Part shown: in pieces, positions 1 through 10,554 of the stretch
Numbering within the stretch: position 1 is the stretch's first letter
Layout of the letters: each line of letters begins with the position of its first letter
From: Ophioceras dolichostomum
Lineage: Eukaryota > Ascomycota > Sordariomycetes > Magnaporthales > Ophioceraceae
DNA: 64,000 bases
Assembly (NCBI GenBank): GCA_003049485.1
Contig: PYST01000054.1
Coordinates: 91,578 to 155,577 of the forward strand
Reading direction: 5' to 3'
Notes under the pieces: model-generated
Told to the model about the DNA's origin: nothing
The model's input: only the letters and a program-made list of their open reading frames with translations
Database searches by the model: none
Translations under genes and position numbers: made by a program

Positions 1-88
1 TCTACAGACGTTAGAGCCTGTAAGTATTTACAACAAGAAATAGGCATGCGACTGAGGAGGCTCAAACAACATTACGTGACCCTCATCC

Positions 89-1618
89 TCACAGAGAAAG
101 ACAAAAGGCTAGCAGCGGAGCAACCAGCACCGGCCACCCGACGCGGCCGACATCAGCCGCCCCCGACTTTCCACCAGAGCCAGCAGTGCCGCTCCCGCCA
201 CTGCTCCCCGCCTCCCCAGTCAAGTTCGTCAGCGTGGCCCTCACCAGCGGCACGAGCCCCTCCTCGACCTGCCTCTGCGACCTCCAGCTAGACCAGTCAT
301 GCGTCAACAGCCCCCACTCGTCGTCGCTATCCTGCGTGCCCTCTCGGACGTAATAGCTCCCCGCGATAGTCCACACCATCCAGCCGGCCTGGTACTCCCT
401 CAGAAACCCCCTCACGCAGCTCTCGTACGTCCCATCCACGCTGCCGTCCCGCTGCGGCCACCCGAACTCGGTCATCAGCACCGGCATCCTGTTCGCGACG
501 CCCGTCGTGTTGGACACGTTCATCGCGGCCCAGCCGCCGCTCGACAGCATGTCGGCCTTGAGGGCGGAGCAGTTGCCCGCGAGGCCCTGGTTCGCGATGT
601 TGGCGTAGATGTGCAGCTCCAGCACCAGCTTGTCGGCTGGGCCCGCGAGGTCCGCGACGTTGAAGGTCGCGGTGCCGGGCGTTAAGGCCGTGCCGGCCAC
701 AACAGGGGCCAGGGTCGTGTCGGAGTCGAGGCCCGAGAGGAGGACGAGGACGTTCTGGTTCGCGCTGCGGATGGCGGCGACGCCGTCTTTGACGTGCGAG
801 TACCAGGACTGCCAGTTGTAGGATGTGGTGTAGAGGGTTGCGTTGGTGAAAGGCTGGCGGAGCTCGTTGCGGAGAGACATGGCCATCAGGTTGGGCCATG
901 ATTTCGACTAGGCCAGTGGTGGCGATGGCGGGTTAGCGTTCGCATCCTGGGGAAATAGTGGCTTTAGACAATCAAGGTGGGAGAGGGGGGAGGGGGGGGA
1001 GAAAGACATGGGGGAGCGGGAACTCACATGTTCAGCCATGAACGACAGTCCCCTAGTCCAGTTCGCCGTGGAAAACAGCGTGTCTCCCCACCACGAATTC
1101 CCATCAAGCGGGCTGCAGCACCACTTCGCCTTGGAGACGTGATTGTCCAAATAAACATAGATCTCCTGCCTCGCGCACTCGGCCGCGATAGCGTCGTACA
1201 CCTGTAGCCTCGTGGTCGACCCGTTGAACAACCCCGGGTTGTTCGCCAGCACTCTGCCCATGACGGCCGTGCCGTTCTCCTGGCCCAGCGCGTCCGCGAA
1301 CGCCTTCTGGATCGGGACGTCGCTCCCGCCGTTCTCGTAGATCTGGTCGATCATCTCGATGGCGTACGTGAGCCGCACGCTGTTCATGCCCAGGCTCTTG
1401 ATCTTGGACACGATCGCGGACACGGACTGGTACTGCAGCCCCTCGGGCACCATGGTCTCGGCCGCCCCCGGCCAGTTGACGCCCGCGAAGTTGACGTTCG
1501 CGCCGGAGGCGTCCCGGATCCAGCGGCCGGACGTGGTGAATGGCCCTGCTGGGAACGACGAGGCCGCCGCCGCCATGGCCGCAAACAGCGACGACGACAG
1601 CAGTGGCAAACACCGCAT
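89..1618 (-). CDS. GPI-anchored glycoside hydrolase family 5 (cellulase-like) enzyme
   Basis: Two exons, 1028-1618 and 89-907, joined across a 120-nt phase-0 intron (donor GTGAGT, acceptor CTAG) give 469 aa. Residues 1-21 form a signal peptide. The GH5 fold is shown by a NELR motif (acid/base Glu at about 212) just after the splice and a TEFGW motif (nucleophile Glu at about 344). The C-terminus has a Gly/Ser-rich stretch followed by a hydrophobic tail ending FCLSL, as in a GPI-attachment signal, so the enzyme is probably held at the plasma membrane or wall. Family knowledge points to beta-1,4- or beta-1,3-glucan or related glycoside hydrolysis; the exact substrate cannot be read from sequence. 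Retaining the intron would replace the second catalytic half with an unrelated Pro-rich tail, so splicing is needed. Confidence 0.9.
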
Positions 1619-2558
1619 CTTGTTTAGGTGTAGGGCGCTATGATGGAATGTTGCGAAAGGTGGCGGGGTCGCCTTGAGGCGGTGCGCGACTTACTTAGCC
1701 TATGACGACCTCGCACGCGGCGTTTCAGATCTCCGGAGTGAGAGTCCTTGAATGTGAAACTGATGATTGATGACGCCAGCAGCAGCCCGCCTCCCTAACG
1801 AGCGCCAGCGAGTATTAATATCCACATAGAAGAAAGTGAACGCCTGGCGCGTGCGCCGTGAAGGAAATACAGACAAAAAGAGAATATACGAAATAAGAAT
1901 ACGGGTAAGCGAAGGGCTCACACGAAGAAGAGTGAATGAAGGGACGAGCCTATCGAGCACCGAAATAATCACTGGCCTCCCTTCTGTCGTCATGCGTGTC
2001 ACAGGCGGGTCTCCAGTGGTCGGGGTTCGAGCTCAAGCCAGCGCAAGCCAGCCGAGGCTGCGGCTAGCAGGGGGACCCTGCGCAACACTTGGGACGAGCA
2101 GAACTCCGGTGCCACCTCAGAACGCCAATTGGCCATGGCGAAGAAAGGGCTCGCCACTGATGGCTACAGCGGAGTTTCGTCTATCATCAGTTGTCTATTC
2201 AAGGGGATGCAGTTCTATTTTGCCCAGGCCTTGCGCCGGGACTGCGGTTAGGTGAGGGGATTTGGTTAATCACTAAGAATGACCAGTTCGGACCGCTGAC
2301 AAACTTCCCAACAAAACAATGCTACTATGGCAACAAGACCGCCGAGTGAGAACAGCCCGCAGATATGCTGGGGGCAACAGATGTTTTTGCAAGAAGGCTG
2401 CAAAAAAAAATTAAAAAAATAAAAAATAAACGTAGCCCAACGCGTAGGCCAGATGGGTATAGGTATATATACAAGCAGAAAAATGTACCTGGCACGTTTA
2501 AGTTCCGGTCCAAATCATAACGGTATCGTGAAGGAAAACAAGGCGGCTGAAGAAAAAC
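1619..2558. other. Intergenic region upstream of the GH5 gene
   Basis: No credible gene. The first part should hold the GH5 promoter and leader. An A/T-rich patch at about 2400-2432 and a TATATATA-like string near 2465 lie just before the minisatellite. A frame opening at 1836 has no recognisable domain. Confidence 0.5.
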
Positions 2559-3608
2559 AAGGCAGAAGAATACAAGGCAGAAGAATACAAGGCAGAAGAA
2601 TACAAGGCAGAAGAATACAAGGCAGAAGAATACAAGGCAGAAGAATACAAGGCAGAAGAATACAAGGCAGAAGAATACAAGGCAGAAGAATACAAGGCAG
2701 AAGAATACAAGGCAGAAGAATACAAGGCAGAAGAATACAAGGCAGAAGAATACAAGGCAGAAGAATACAAGGCAGAAGAATACAAGGCAGAAGAATACAA
2801 GGCAGAAGAATACAAGGCAGAAGAATACAAGGCAGAAGAATACAAGGCAGAAGAATACAAGGCAGAAGAATACAAGGCAGAAGAATACAAGGCAGAAGAA
2901 TACAAGGCAGAAGAATACAAGGCAGAAGAATACAAGGCAGAAGAATACAAGGCAGAAGAATACAAGGCAGAAGAATACAAGGCAGAAGAATACAAGGCAG
3001 AAGAATACAAGGCAGAAGAATACAAGGCAGAAGAATACAAGGCAGAAGAATACAAGGCAGAAGAATACAAGGCAGAAGAATACAAGGCAGAAGAATACAA
3101 GGCAGAAGAATACAAGGCAGAAGAATACAAGGCAGAAGAATACAAGGCAGAAGAATACAAGGCAGAAGAATACAAGGCAGAAGAATACAAGGCAGAAGAA
3201 TACAAGGCAGAAGAATACAAGGCAGAAGAATACAAGGCAGAAGAATACAAGGCAGAAGAATACAAGGCAGAAGAATACAAGGCAGAAGAATACAAGGCAG
3301 AAGAATACAAGGCAGAAGAATACAAGGCAGAAGAATACAAGGCAGAAGAATACAAGGCAGAAGAATACAAGGCAGAAGAATACAAGGCAGAAGAATCCAA
3401 GGCAGAAGAATCCAAGGCAGAAGAATCCAAGGCAGAAGAATCCAAGGCAGAAGAATCCAAGGCAGAAGAATCCAAGGCCGAAGAATCCAATGCCGAAGAA
3501 TCCAATGCCGAAGAATCCAATGCCGAAGAATCCAAGGCAGAAGAACCGAAGGCAGAAGAATCCAAGGCAGAAGAACCCAAGGCCGAAGAATCCAAGGCCG
3601 AAGAATCC
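2559..3608 (+). repeat. 15-bp minisatellite, 70 units
   Basis: The unit AAGGCAGAAGAATAC repeats head to tail 70 times: 55 perfect copies (2559-3383), then 15 diverged copies (3384-3608) carrying TAC to TCC/CCG/CCC, GCA to GCC and AAG to AAT changes. A partial unit follows and then a 15-base A run at 3663-3677. As 15 is a multiple of three, every frame is open on both strands (plus: KAEEY, GRRIQ, RQKNT; minus: YSSAL, ILLPC, VFFCL). The one plus-strand frame with an ATG (2453) reads GRRIQ. The KAEE(Y/S/P) frame, which looks more like a low-complexity protein, has a TGA at 2529 and no ATG. I treat it as non-coding or relic DNA. Confidence 0.95.
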
Positions 3609-3990
3609 AAGGCAGAGAGAAGCCAGAGCCAGACACGACGATACGCGGTGAAGGCAACGGCCAAAAAAAAAAAAAAAGACGCCAGGCTCAGAAAAGAAAC
3701 AGGCTCGCCTGCGGAAAACGAAAGAAACAGTAAATCACAAAGAAATAACTAGACGGACCGTCAATCCTTCGCCTTGATGATATGCCCTCCACGAACGAAA
3801 CAAGACCAAGCAAAATGGTATCATCCTCTCTGCGAAGAAAAAACAAAGCCAGATACCAGACCGATCTCGTAAAACGCCTTCCCCTTTCCCGGACACCTCT
3901 TTTTTTTCTCCCCCTTGACATTAGTAGTAAGTGTATCTCCCCCTCTCTCTCCTCTCCCTTCACACACCTATTTTCCCCCTTCACGCCACT
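3609..3990. other. Spacer between minisatellite and Reb1-like gene
   Basis: No supported gene. It contains the last partial repeat unit, an A15 run and A-rich sequence, and probably the distal 3' flank of the Reb1-like gene on the minus strand. Confidence 0.45.
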
Positions 3991-4170
3991 GATAAAACAC
4001 TCCTGCCCCCTTTCTCTCCCCCTTTCTCCCCTTCTCCCCTTCTCCTCCTTCTCCCCTTCTCCTCCTTCTCCCCTTCTCCTCCTTCTCCCCTTCTCCTCCT
4101 TCTCCCCTTCTCCTCCTTCTCTCCTTCTCTCCTTCTCTCCTTCTCTCCTTCTCTCCTTCTCTCCCCCAGG
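3991..4170. repeat. Polypyrimidine (CCTTCTCC)n tract
   Basis: About 180 bp of nearly pure C/T on the plus strand, with CCCCTTCTCCTCCTTCT cycles followed by CTCCTT cycles. It begins about 25 bp past the stop of the Reb1-like gene, so the mRNA 3' UTR would carry a long purine tract. Mirror-symmetric parts could form triplex DNA. Confidence 0.85.
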
Positions 4171-4194
4171 AGAACATCCCCTTTCCATCCTTCT

Positions 4195-7100
4195 TCAGAA
4201 TCGCTTCTTCTTCTTCTTCGTGGAGGAAGACGACGACGCACCAGCAGCTGTAGGAATAGGCAGCACGGGCGGTATCACTGCGAGGACGTCGTCCATATCC
4301 GAGTCATCCTCGCTCTCCAGCTCAAGCATGCGCCTGCGCTCGTCCGCGTCGGCGACCATGTCCATCTCGCCGTCCTCCATCATGGCGACCAGCTCCAGGG
4401 CCGACAGCGACTCGTGTCCGCGGTGTCCGCGAGCAGCAGCAGCATTCGGATGCGGTGCAGATGCGGAAGCGGAAGAGGGAGTGGCTTTCTTCGATGACGA
4501 TGACGACTTCGACGTCGACTGTTTCGTCTTGGCTTGCTTGCTGCTGCCGCTAGGAGCAGCGGCGGCGTCGGTGGCGGGTTCAACGACGGGGCGAGCTAGG
4601 CCGGACTTCTTCGCAGGAGGCGGCGCAGATGCGCCTGGTTGGCGACGACTGCTGCGGGGATGCGTGGCGGGCGCCGCGACGGCGGTGGCGGCGGCGAGTG
4701 CGAGGTGAGGTGTTGTGGGCTTGTTGGTACCAGGCAGCTGCTGGGATCGGGACTCCGACTGGGACTGGGAGAGGAACCACCGCCGTGGCCCCTCTTCCTC
4801 CCCTTCTTCCTCCTGGGGCTCTGGCGCTTTGGATTGTTGCTGCGGATGCTGCTCCTTGGGCTCCTTGCGCTGCCGCTTCGGCGACGGGTTCCCATCCTCG
4901 ATGTCATCGTAGGCGGCGCCGGCGGTTCGTTTCTTCTGCCTCGTTGCAGCGGCCGAGATGAACGGGGTGCGGGGCTTCTTGGTCGTCGCCTTCGACGCCG
5001 ACGACGTACCCTGTAGCTTCTTCGCCTTCACTGTGGCCGGAGCCTCCGGAGGAGGAGGAGGAGGGGCATTGAGCGGCTTGTTCTCCTTCCCCTTGTTGCG
5101 GCTCACAGCAGCAGCCGAGTCGTCGTCCTCTTCGGCCTCTTCGGCGACGTCGTCATTCTTAGCGGCCGTCGGGCCCGTCGGGCCCTTCTTCTTGAACTTA
5201 TCAAGCGTCAGCGCAGTCGAGAGGTCCGAGTCGCTGGTGTGGCCAAGTGAAGGTGCAGGCGAAGGCGCACGCCGCGGCGGGCGGGAGGACGACACCGGCG
5301 GTGGCGAGGCTTCGTCGTCTGCCGGCTGGACTGGCGGGGCTGCACGGGACCATTGAGCTGGAAGCTGAGTTTGATAACGGGGCAGGCGGGCAGATCGCTT
5401 GTTGCTGGCCGTTGAGCGGGGAGGGGGCACAGCGGTCGTCTCGACTTCGTCGCCTTCAACCGACTCTGTCAGCGGGGCGCTCTCATCCGCTCCGTCCTCG
5501 CTGCGATCAGCTGACGATTCGCCCCTGGGCTTCGGGTCGAGACTGAGATCCATACTCTCAGTGTCGACGTTCAGATCCTCGTCATCAACGTCGCTGTTCT
5601 CCTCGTCTTCGTCGTCGTCAAGAGCGCCGTGAGGCAGGCTGGCTCCAAAGCCGTTCAAGGTCGCACCAGTTCGCACTTTGGAACTCCCAGTCGTGTTGTT
5701 CGTCAACTGCACAGGTGCCAGATCCGGCGAGGCGGGTATCTCATCCGACCGCGGTCGTCTCTTATCGGTCGACTTCTGGGGTTCCTCAGTCTCAGTGTCG
5801 TCATCGCTGTCGTAGACAAATTCTTGGCTGAGGAACTTGGTTGACGTCCGACGTCGCGGAGTTCGTGGGAGTGCCGCTGTCAGACGCGCCTGACGGGCTG
5901 ACAGACGGGAGATTTGTGTGCTGGGGATGGTGTCGTCGTCGTCGGCATCGGTCCGGTGTCTGTTGGCAGACCCACGCGAGCTGGCTCCCTTCTTCGCCGT
6001 TGAGGGTACCTCGACAGTCGTAGCAGTGCCATTCTTGGGCGTCGAGCCAAGCTTTCGCTTCTTTGTAGGCTCTACACCAGCCGGCTCGTCGCTCTCCTCG
6101 AACTGGCCGCCCTCGATGTCTTCGTCGTCGTCCGAGCCGTCGTCCTGGCGTTCCGACCCACCAGACTTGGCAGAGCGTTTCTGCTTGGACGGAGTAGCAG
6201 CAGTCCCTTCCGCCTCCTGCTCCAGCTGCGAGCTGCTACCAGGCATGCGCCTAGCACGCCGACTGATAGCCCACTCCCTCGGCGTCCGCGGATACCGCTT
6301 CCTCTTCTTGACCGCCGAAGCTTTGACCAGCGAAGACTCGGCCTCCTCATCCACCTCGCTGTCCTCGAGCTGGGTGAAGACCCCGTCCTCTCTGAAACCC
6401 TCAAGCAGCTCCTGCGTGACCGCGTGCGTGGTCATGATGTCGTCGTTGGGGACCGAGTTCCGGAGGCGAGCCCACATCAACCGGAGGGATTCGCGGCTCC
6501 ACTGCGAACGAAACCTTTTGTTCCCAAGACGCGGCCAGGGGATGTCGTCGTCAGTGGGGGCCATGCTTGCGCGAATCGCCAAGATGAGCTGGCGCTTGTC
6601 CTTGGGCTGCATCCGCCTAAGGTCACTTCTGGCCTTCTCCAGCGCCTGGTCGATCCGGCCGCGGCCGCCGCCGGTGTTGGCCGTCTCTTCATCGCCGTCG
6701 CCGAGCTCACGAGCCCTGAGCAGCTGCCACTTCTGCCGGCACTGCTTGGCCGAACGCGTCCTGTTCATCTCCTTGCTGATGTTGTCCCAGGGCACGTCGC
6801 GTTCTGCCGACTCGGCGATCCCCTCAGAAGGCTGCCCTCGCGACTCTTGGATCACCTTGATAGCGTCCATGACATGTCCCACGAGCGCAGCCTCCTCCTC
6901 TTCGACCCAGAAGTCGACCTTCTTCTTGTCTCCGCAGACGAGGTAGTTCCGCCAACGATCTCGGAGGTCCTCTGGGTGCCGGTTGACCAGCTTCCCGATC
7001 ACGGACCACTTCGGTCCCTTGGCTTGGACCAGGTCCCGGAGCTCCTGGTCTTGCTCTGGGGTGAAGACGCCACGCCCGGTGTAGTTGTGGAACATCTTTC

Positions 7101-9519
7101 GGCACCGGCAGATAAGCGATTGGCGAGCGCGATCAGGGCATGCGCTGCAAATTAGAGCCCAGAGTTCCTTCGCGTTATCCGTCCCATCCTCGTCAGGTCG
7201 GCCGTGCATGAGAGAATTCACTTCGGCCTGTCTCAGGCCTTTCTCTTCTCTGAAAGCTTCCACTGCTTCGCTGATCTTTCGCAGCTCCTCAGCAGAGTAG
7301 ACTCCAGTGGTGAAGACGCGTTTTACTTTCGGCTGAGGCCCTTCGGCAGGCAGATCGTCGCCGCCGCCGTCGTCCTGGGCATCCGCGCCATCAGCCGCGG
7401 CAGACGCAGGAGCAGGCGACGTCTGGGTTTTTCGCGGTCTGGCTCGCTTTTTGCGGGATGCCGCCTCTTTTTGGATGGAGGCCACGACCTCTTCGGCCGG
7501 GAGAGCCTCGAACGCTTTCGCTGTCTCCTCCTCACGACGGTCCAGGTAGGAACGCTTCATCCTACGCACGTTCCTTGAAGCCTTACGGGTGGGCGCATCG
7601 CCGACACCTCGGTGAGGATCTGGGGTTTTCGCAGCGGAAGCTGGGGCAGACGCCGCCTCGCCAATGTCATGGTTGGCAGGCTTGGTGGACTCTCCCTCAT
7701 CCGGGTGGTCGTCTGGCTGCGTGTCTGGCTGCGCATCCTCTTGCTCAGCTGGTTCCTCATCTGAATGCTCATCCGAGTGCTCGCCCGGTTCCTCGACTGG
7801 GTCTCCGTCCAGCTCCTCAGCAGGTTGCTCGGACTCAGAGCCATCTACAGGCTCCTCTGCTTCCAGCTCCTCGGCAAGGTCCGGGCTGTACTCTGAAGCT
7901 CCGTCAACGTCCTCATCCATAGGATCGTCCTCGTCCGTACGATCCTCGGCAGACTCTTCCTCCAGATGCTCGTCCTCGGAGCCGCCATTCATCTGTGGCT
8001 CATCTTCGGGACCTGGCGAATCAATGTCCATAGCATCTTGATCTCCAGCGGCAGGCACGGGTTCAAACGGCGCGTCTTCCGGCGGTTTCTCCTCGCTGTC
8101 AACGGGTATGTCGGTGATAAACGCGAAAGCGACAGGACCGAGCGGGAATTCCTCGTCCTCCGGTCGAGGCACTCTGGCAGAGGTAGAGTGAAGCGCTTGG
8201 TCGCGTTGGGAAGGATGTTGCTCGGCCAGATCTTGCTCGGCCGACTCTGAAACTTCGTCCTCCGGTAGACCCACTCCAAGAGAAGTGGAGTGAAGCGCTT
8301 GGTCGAGCTGGGGAGGATGTTGCTCTTTCTCGGCCAAACCCTGCTCAGCTGACTCCTCCGCTTGCACTTCATTCTCCGGCAGTGGCAGGTCGTCGTGGTC
8401 TTTGCGCTTATGACCAGAACGCCGTCGCCTCCGTTTCTTAGATAGTAGCGGCGAGTCTGGCATTTGTGGCGTTGTGGCATCATCCTGGGTTGTGGGGACC
8501 TCCTCTTCGGTGATGGTGCTCTCAGCCGGAGCTCGAAATTGAGCTACTTGAGAACGCGTCTCTCCAATGACGGTCTCCTCCCGCTTGTCCTTGTCTCTCT
8601 TCTGCTTCTTTCCCCCCTGCTTGCTCGGGGAGAGATCGGACGCATCTTTCCGCGCCAGCAGGTCAAAGAGTGTGTCTTCGGCGGCCACGCTGCTGTCCCG
8701 TTCGCCGTGTTCGTCACCAGGCGTGGTGGACCAGCTCTTATCCTGGTCCCTGGTCATCGGGCGGTCTTCCTCTCGAGTAGCATCGATGCCGTTAGCCGAG
8801 AGCAGCACCGGGGACTGCTGTCTATTCTCGTTGTCGTTGATTTCTGCTCGCGAGTCCCGCTTTTTCTTGTTCTTTTTGCTTTTGCCTTTCTTAGAGGCAT
8901 GGGACTCGGAGGGGGCTGCATCGGGCGCTGCAATATCGGGTTCCGTCGTGGGAGCGCGGGCGAGGTCTGAGACGACAGTGGATGCTAGGGTAACTGGATC
9001 CGGGCTGGCTGGCGTATCGACCGGATCGGATCTCGTCACAGAGAGCGCAGCAGCAGCCTCCAGTTTTCGCTTCTTCTTAAGAGCTTTACGCTCGGCCTTG
9101 GACAAGCGCGAATCAGGGGATGGCTCCGCGGCTTCATCTGCAAGTAGCCTGCCAGAGGTCAGGGAGGTCGCAGAAGGCTCGTCGGGGAGGGTTTCTGTGG
9201 TTGGTCCCTCTTTAGACTTCCGTGATTTGTCCTTCTTCTTGTTCCGATATTTCAGTTGAACAGGGAAGGCGTCGGTAGAGTCGGGGGACCGAGGCGAACT
9301 AGCAGGAGCCGCCTCGTTCTTGTTTGTCTGCCCCTCGTTCGTTCCGCGGCCGCTCGAGGGCGAAAAAGGCGCGATGGGACTATTGTTGGCCGACTCTGAT
9401 CCAAGATCATTGCCAATATCCGCGTAGCGTCCCGTGCCAGGTGGCGGTGTCGAATATCCTCTCTTTGATCGTGACTCCCCGTCAGGGTCTCCTTCGGGTT
9501 GGCTCTGTGTGTTTCCCAT
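4195..9519 (-). CDS. Reb1/TTF-I-like Myb DNA-binding protein
   Basis: One uninterrupted 1774-aa frame. A Myb/SANT repeat lies at about 817-862 (FTPEQDQEL ... KWSVIGKL ... DLRDRWRNYL) and a second at about 880-935 (WDNISKEMNRTRSAKQCRQKW), with a weaker Trp-rich third segment near 990-1010. This order and spacing, including the CRCRKMFHNYTGRG lead-in, match the Reb1/TTF-I family, which binds rDNA terminators to stop RNA polymerase I and pauses replication forks. The N-terminal half is charged, with Lys/Arg clusters and an Asp/Glu-rich block. The C-terminal half is low complexity and ends KKKKKRF, a likely nuclear signal. The N-terminus MGNTQSQ fits an N-myristoylation motif, odd for a nuclear protein. 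It is longer than yeast Reb1 because of disordered extensions. Target sites cannot be inferred here. Confidence 0.85.
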   Translation of the reverse strand: MGNTQSQPEGDPDGESRSKRGYSTPPPGTGRYADIGNDLGSESANNSPIAPFSPSSGRGTNEGQTNKNEAAPASSPRSPDSTDAFPVQLKYRNKKKDKSRKSKEGPTTETLPDEPSATSLTSGRLLADEAAEPSPDSRLSKAERKALKKKRKLEAAAALSVTRSDPVDTPASPDPVTLASTVVSDLARAPTTEPDIAAPDAAPSESHASKKGKSKKNKKKRDSRAEINDNENRQQSPVLLSANGIDATREEDRPMTRDQDKSWSTTPGDEHGERDSSVAAEDTLFDLLARKDASDLSPSKQGGKKQKRDKDKREETVIGETRSQVAQFRAPAESTITEEEVPTTQDDATTPQMPDSPLLSKKRRRRRSGHKRKDHDDLPLPENEVQAEESAEQGLAEKEQHPPQLDQALHSTSLGVGLPEDEVSESAEQDLAEQHPSQRDQALHSTSARVPRPEDEEFPLGPVAFAFITDIPVDSEEKPPEDAPFEPVPAAGDQDAMDIDSPGPEDEPQMNGGSEDEHLEEESAEDRTDEDDPMDEDVDGASEYSPDLAEELEAEEPVDGSESEQPAEELDGDPVEEPGEHSDEHSDEEPAEQEDAQPDTQPDDHPDEGESTKPANHDIGEAASAPASAAKTPDPHRGVGDAPTRKASRNVRRMKRSYLDRREEETAKAFEALPAEEVVASIQKEAASRKKRARPRKTQTSPAPASAAADGADAQDDGGGDDLPAEGPQPKVKRVFTTGVYSAEELRKISEAVEAFREEKGLRQAEVNSLMHGRPDEDGTDNAKELWALICSACPDRARQSLICRCRKMFHNYTGRGVFTPEQDQELRDLVQAKGPKWSVIGKLVNRHPEDLRDRWRNYLVCGDKKKVDFWVEEEEAALVGHVMDAIKVIQESRGQPSEGIAESAERDVPWDNISKEMNRTRSAKQCRQKWQLLRARELGDGDEETANTGGGRGRIDQALEKARSDLRRMQPKDKRQLILAIRASMAPTDDDIPWPRLGNKRFRSQWSRESLRLMWARLRNSVPNDDIMTTHAVTQELLEGFREDGVFTQLEDSEVDEEAESSLVKASAVKKRKRYPRTPREWAISRRARRMPGSSSQLEQEAEGTAATPSKQKRSAKSGGSERQDDGSDDDEDIEGGQFEESDEPAGVEPTKKRKLGSTPKNGTATTVEVPSTAKKGASSRGSANRHRTDADDDDTIPSTQISRLSARQARLTAALPRTPRRRTSTKFLSQEFVYDSDDDTETEEPQKSTDKRRPRSDEIPASPDLAPVQLTNNTTGSSKVRTGATLNGFGASLPHGALDDDEDEENSDVDDEDLNVDTESMDLSLDPKPRGESSADRSEDGADESAPLTESVEGDEVETTAVPPPRSTASNKRSARLPRYQTQLPAQWSRAAPPVQPADDEASPPPVSSSRPPRRAPSPAPSLGHTSDSDLSTALTLDKFKKKGPTGPTAAKNDDVAEEAEEDDDSAAAVSRNKGKENKPLNAPPPPPPEAPATVKAKKLQGTSSASKATTKKPRTPFISAAATRQKKRTAGAAYDDIEDGNPSPKRQRKEPKEQHPQQQSKAPEPQEEEGEEEGPRRWFLSQSQSESRSQQLPGTNKPTTPHLALAAATAVAAPATHPRSSRRQPGASAPPPAKKSGLARPVVEPATDAAAAPSGSSKQAKTKQSTSKSSSSSKKATPSSASASAPHPNAAAARGHRGHESLSALELVAMMEDGEMDMVADADERRRMLELESEDDSDMDDVLAVIPPVLPIPTAAGASSSSSTKKKKKRF

Positions 9520-10554
9520 CGTGAAGATCCATTCGCAAGCGACGAACGGAAGGGGCGCGATTCAAGGTAGGTAAACTGATTTACAAGGACGGAGGCTGCA
9601 GACAATTGTGGTGGTACTTTCTCTGTGTTTTTGTGGGAAGAGAAGGCTGTGCATGTCTAGTAGTAGTAGGGTAGGGGAGGCAAGTCCAAACTCGCACCTA
9701 CCCTTCAATTCACTGTCGACATAGAAGGCAGCTGCGATCCGGCAGAAATTTTACAGAATTGAGGCGGTGAAAGCACTGTGTCTCCTCAACGCGTCGCGAC
9801 TCGCCCGCGCTGGTCAGGTTCCCCACCACTCTTTCCCCGTTACCCCAACCGACCCTGACCTTTCAACGGCTGAGCACACACCATGCATGACAGGGATTTT
9901 AAACTTTCTCCACGCCCTCTCTTCGTCATCACATTGTCTGTTCGAGTTGGAGAAATATCTCGCACTTGCCCGAGCTTTGTTTGATTTCTGGCTACGGTCA
10001 TTGTGAATTTTCGGCCAGATCATCTCGTTCTACTTACCCTGTCAACCTCTCCTCTTACCCTAGAAAACTCTCTTTGCTGTTCCCGTTCGTCGATCATAGC
10101 TTCTAGAGTCAGCATTAATCCTTTTAAAAAGCCTCGCTGTGGAGGCCTCGATCGTGCTATCATCGACCTCTCTGTCGACCATGATACATACTCCAAACAG
10201 ATGTCACCGCCAACCATATTGTAAAGCCGGAAGGACATAGAAAGAGGAAAGCAGTCTGGTTCTAGTAAAGCCATGTGCGCCATCAGCCAGATCACACTAT
10301 CCCAGATCGTCTTCCTCCATGCCAGGTATGCAGGTGGTCAACGATAGTAATAGTCCTCGCTCCATCGACACTGCTTGATCTCGGGTCCTTCTCCTCCTCC
10401 CCCTGCTTGTTCGCTTGCTTGCTTGCGAATCTCTTTTCCTCTTCTCCATCCCCCACTCCCCTCTATCCTCTCCGCTCGCTACTCATCACCCCGAACGCGC
10501 TTGTACGTCCCTGCATCGCCCACCCCGGCTGGCTCAACCCCGCGAGGTCGACCC
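9520..10554. other. Intergenic: promoter of Reb1-like gene and 3' flank of next gene
   Basis: About 1 kb with no supported ORF. Both flanking genes are on the minus strand, so it holds the Reb1-like promoter/leader (near 9520-9800) and the 3' end of the upstream gene. Confidence 0.5.

Noticed and set aside
2559..3608. CRISPR array
   Set aside because: Units are directly contiguous without unique spacers, and the genome is eukaryotic.
2453..3733. Repeat proteins encoded by the minisatellite (GRRIQ on plus; SSALY and ILLPC on minus)
   Set aside because: All six frames are open only because the unit is 15 bp; no domain, splice partner or signal favours any one frame.
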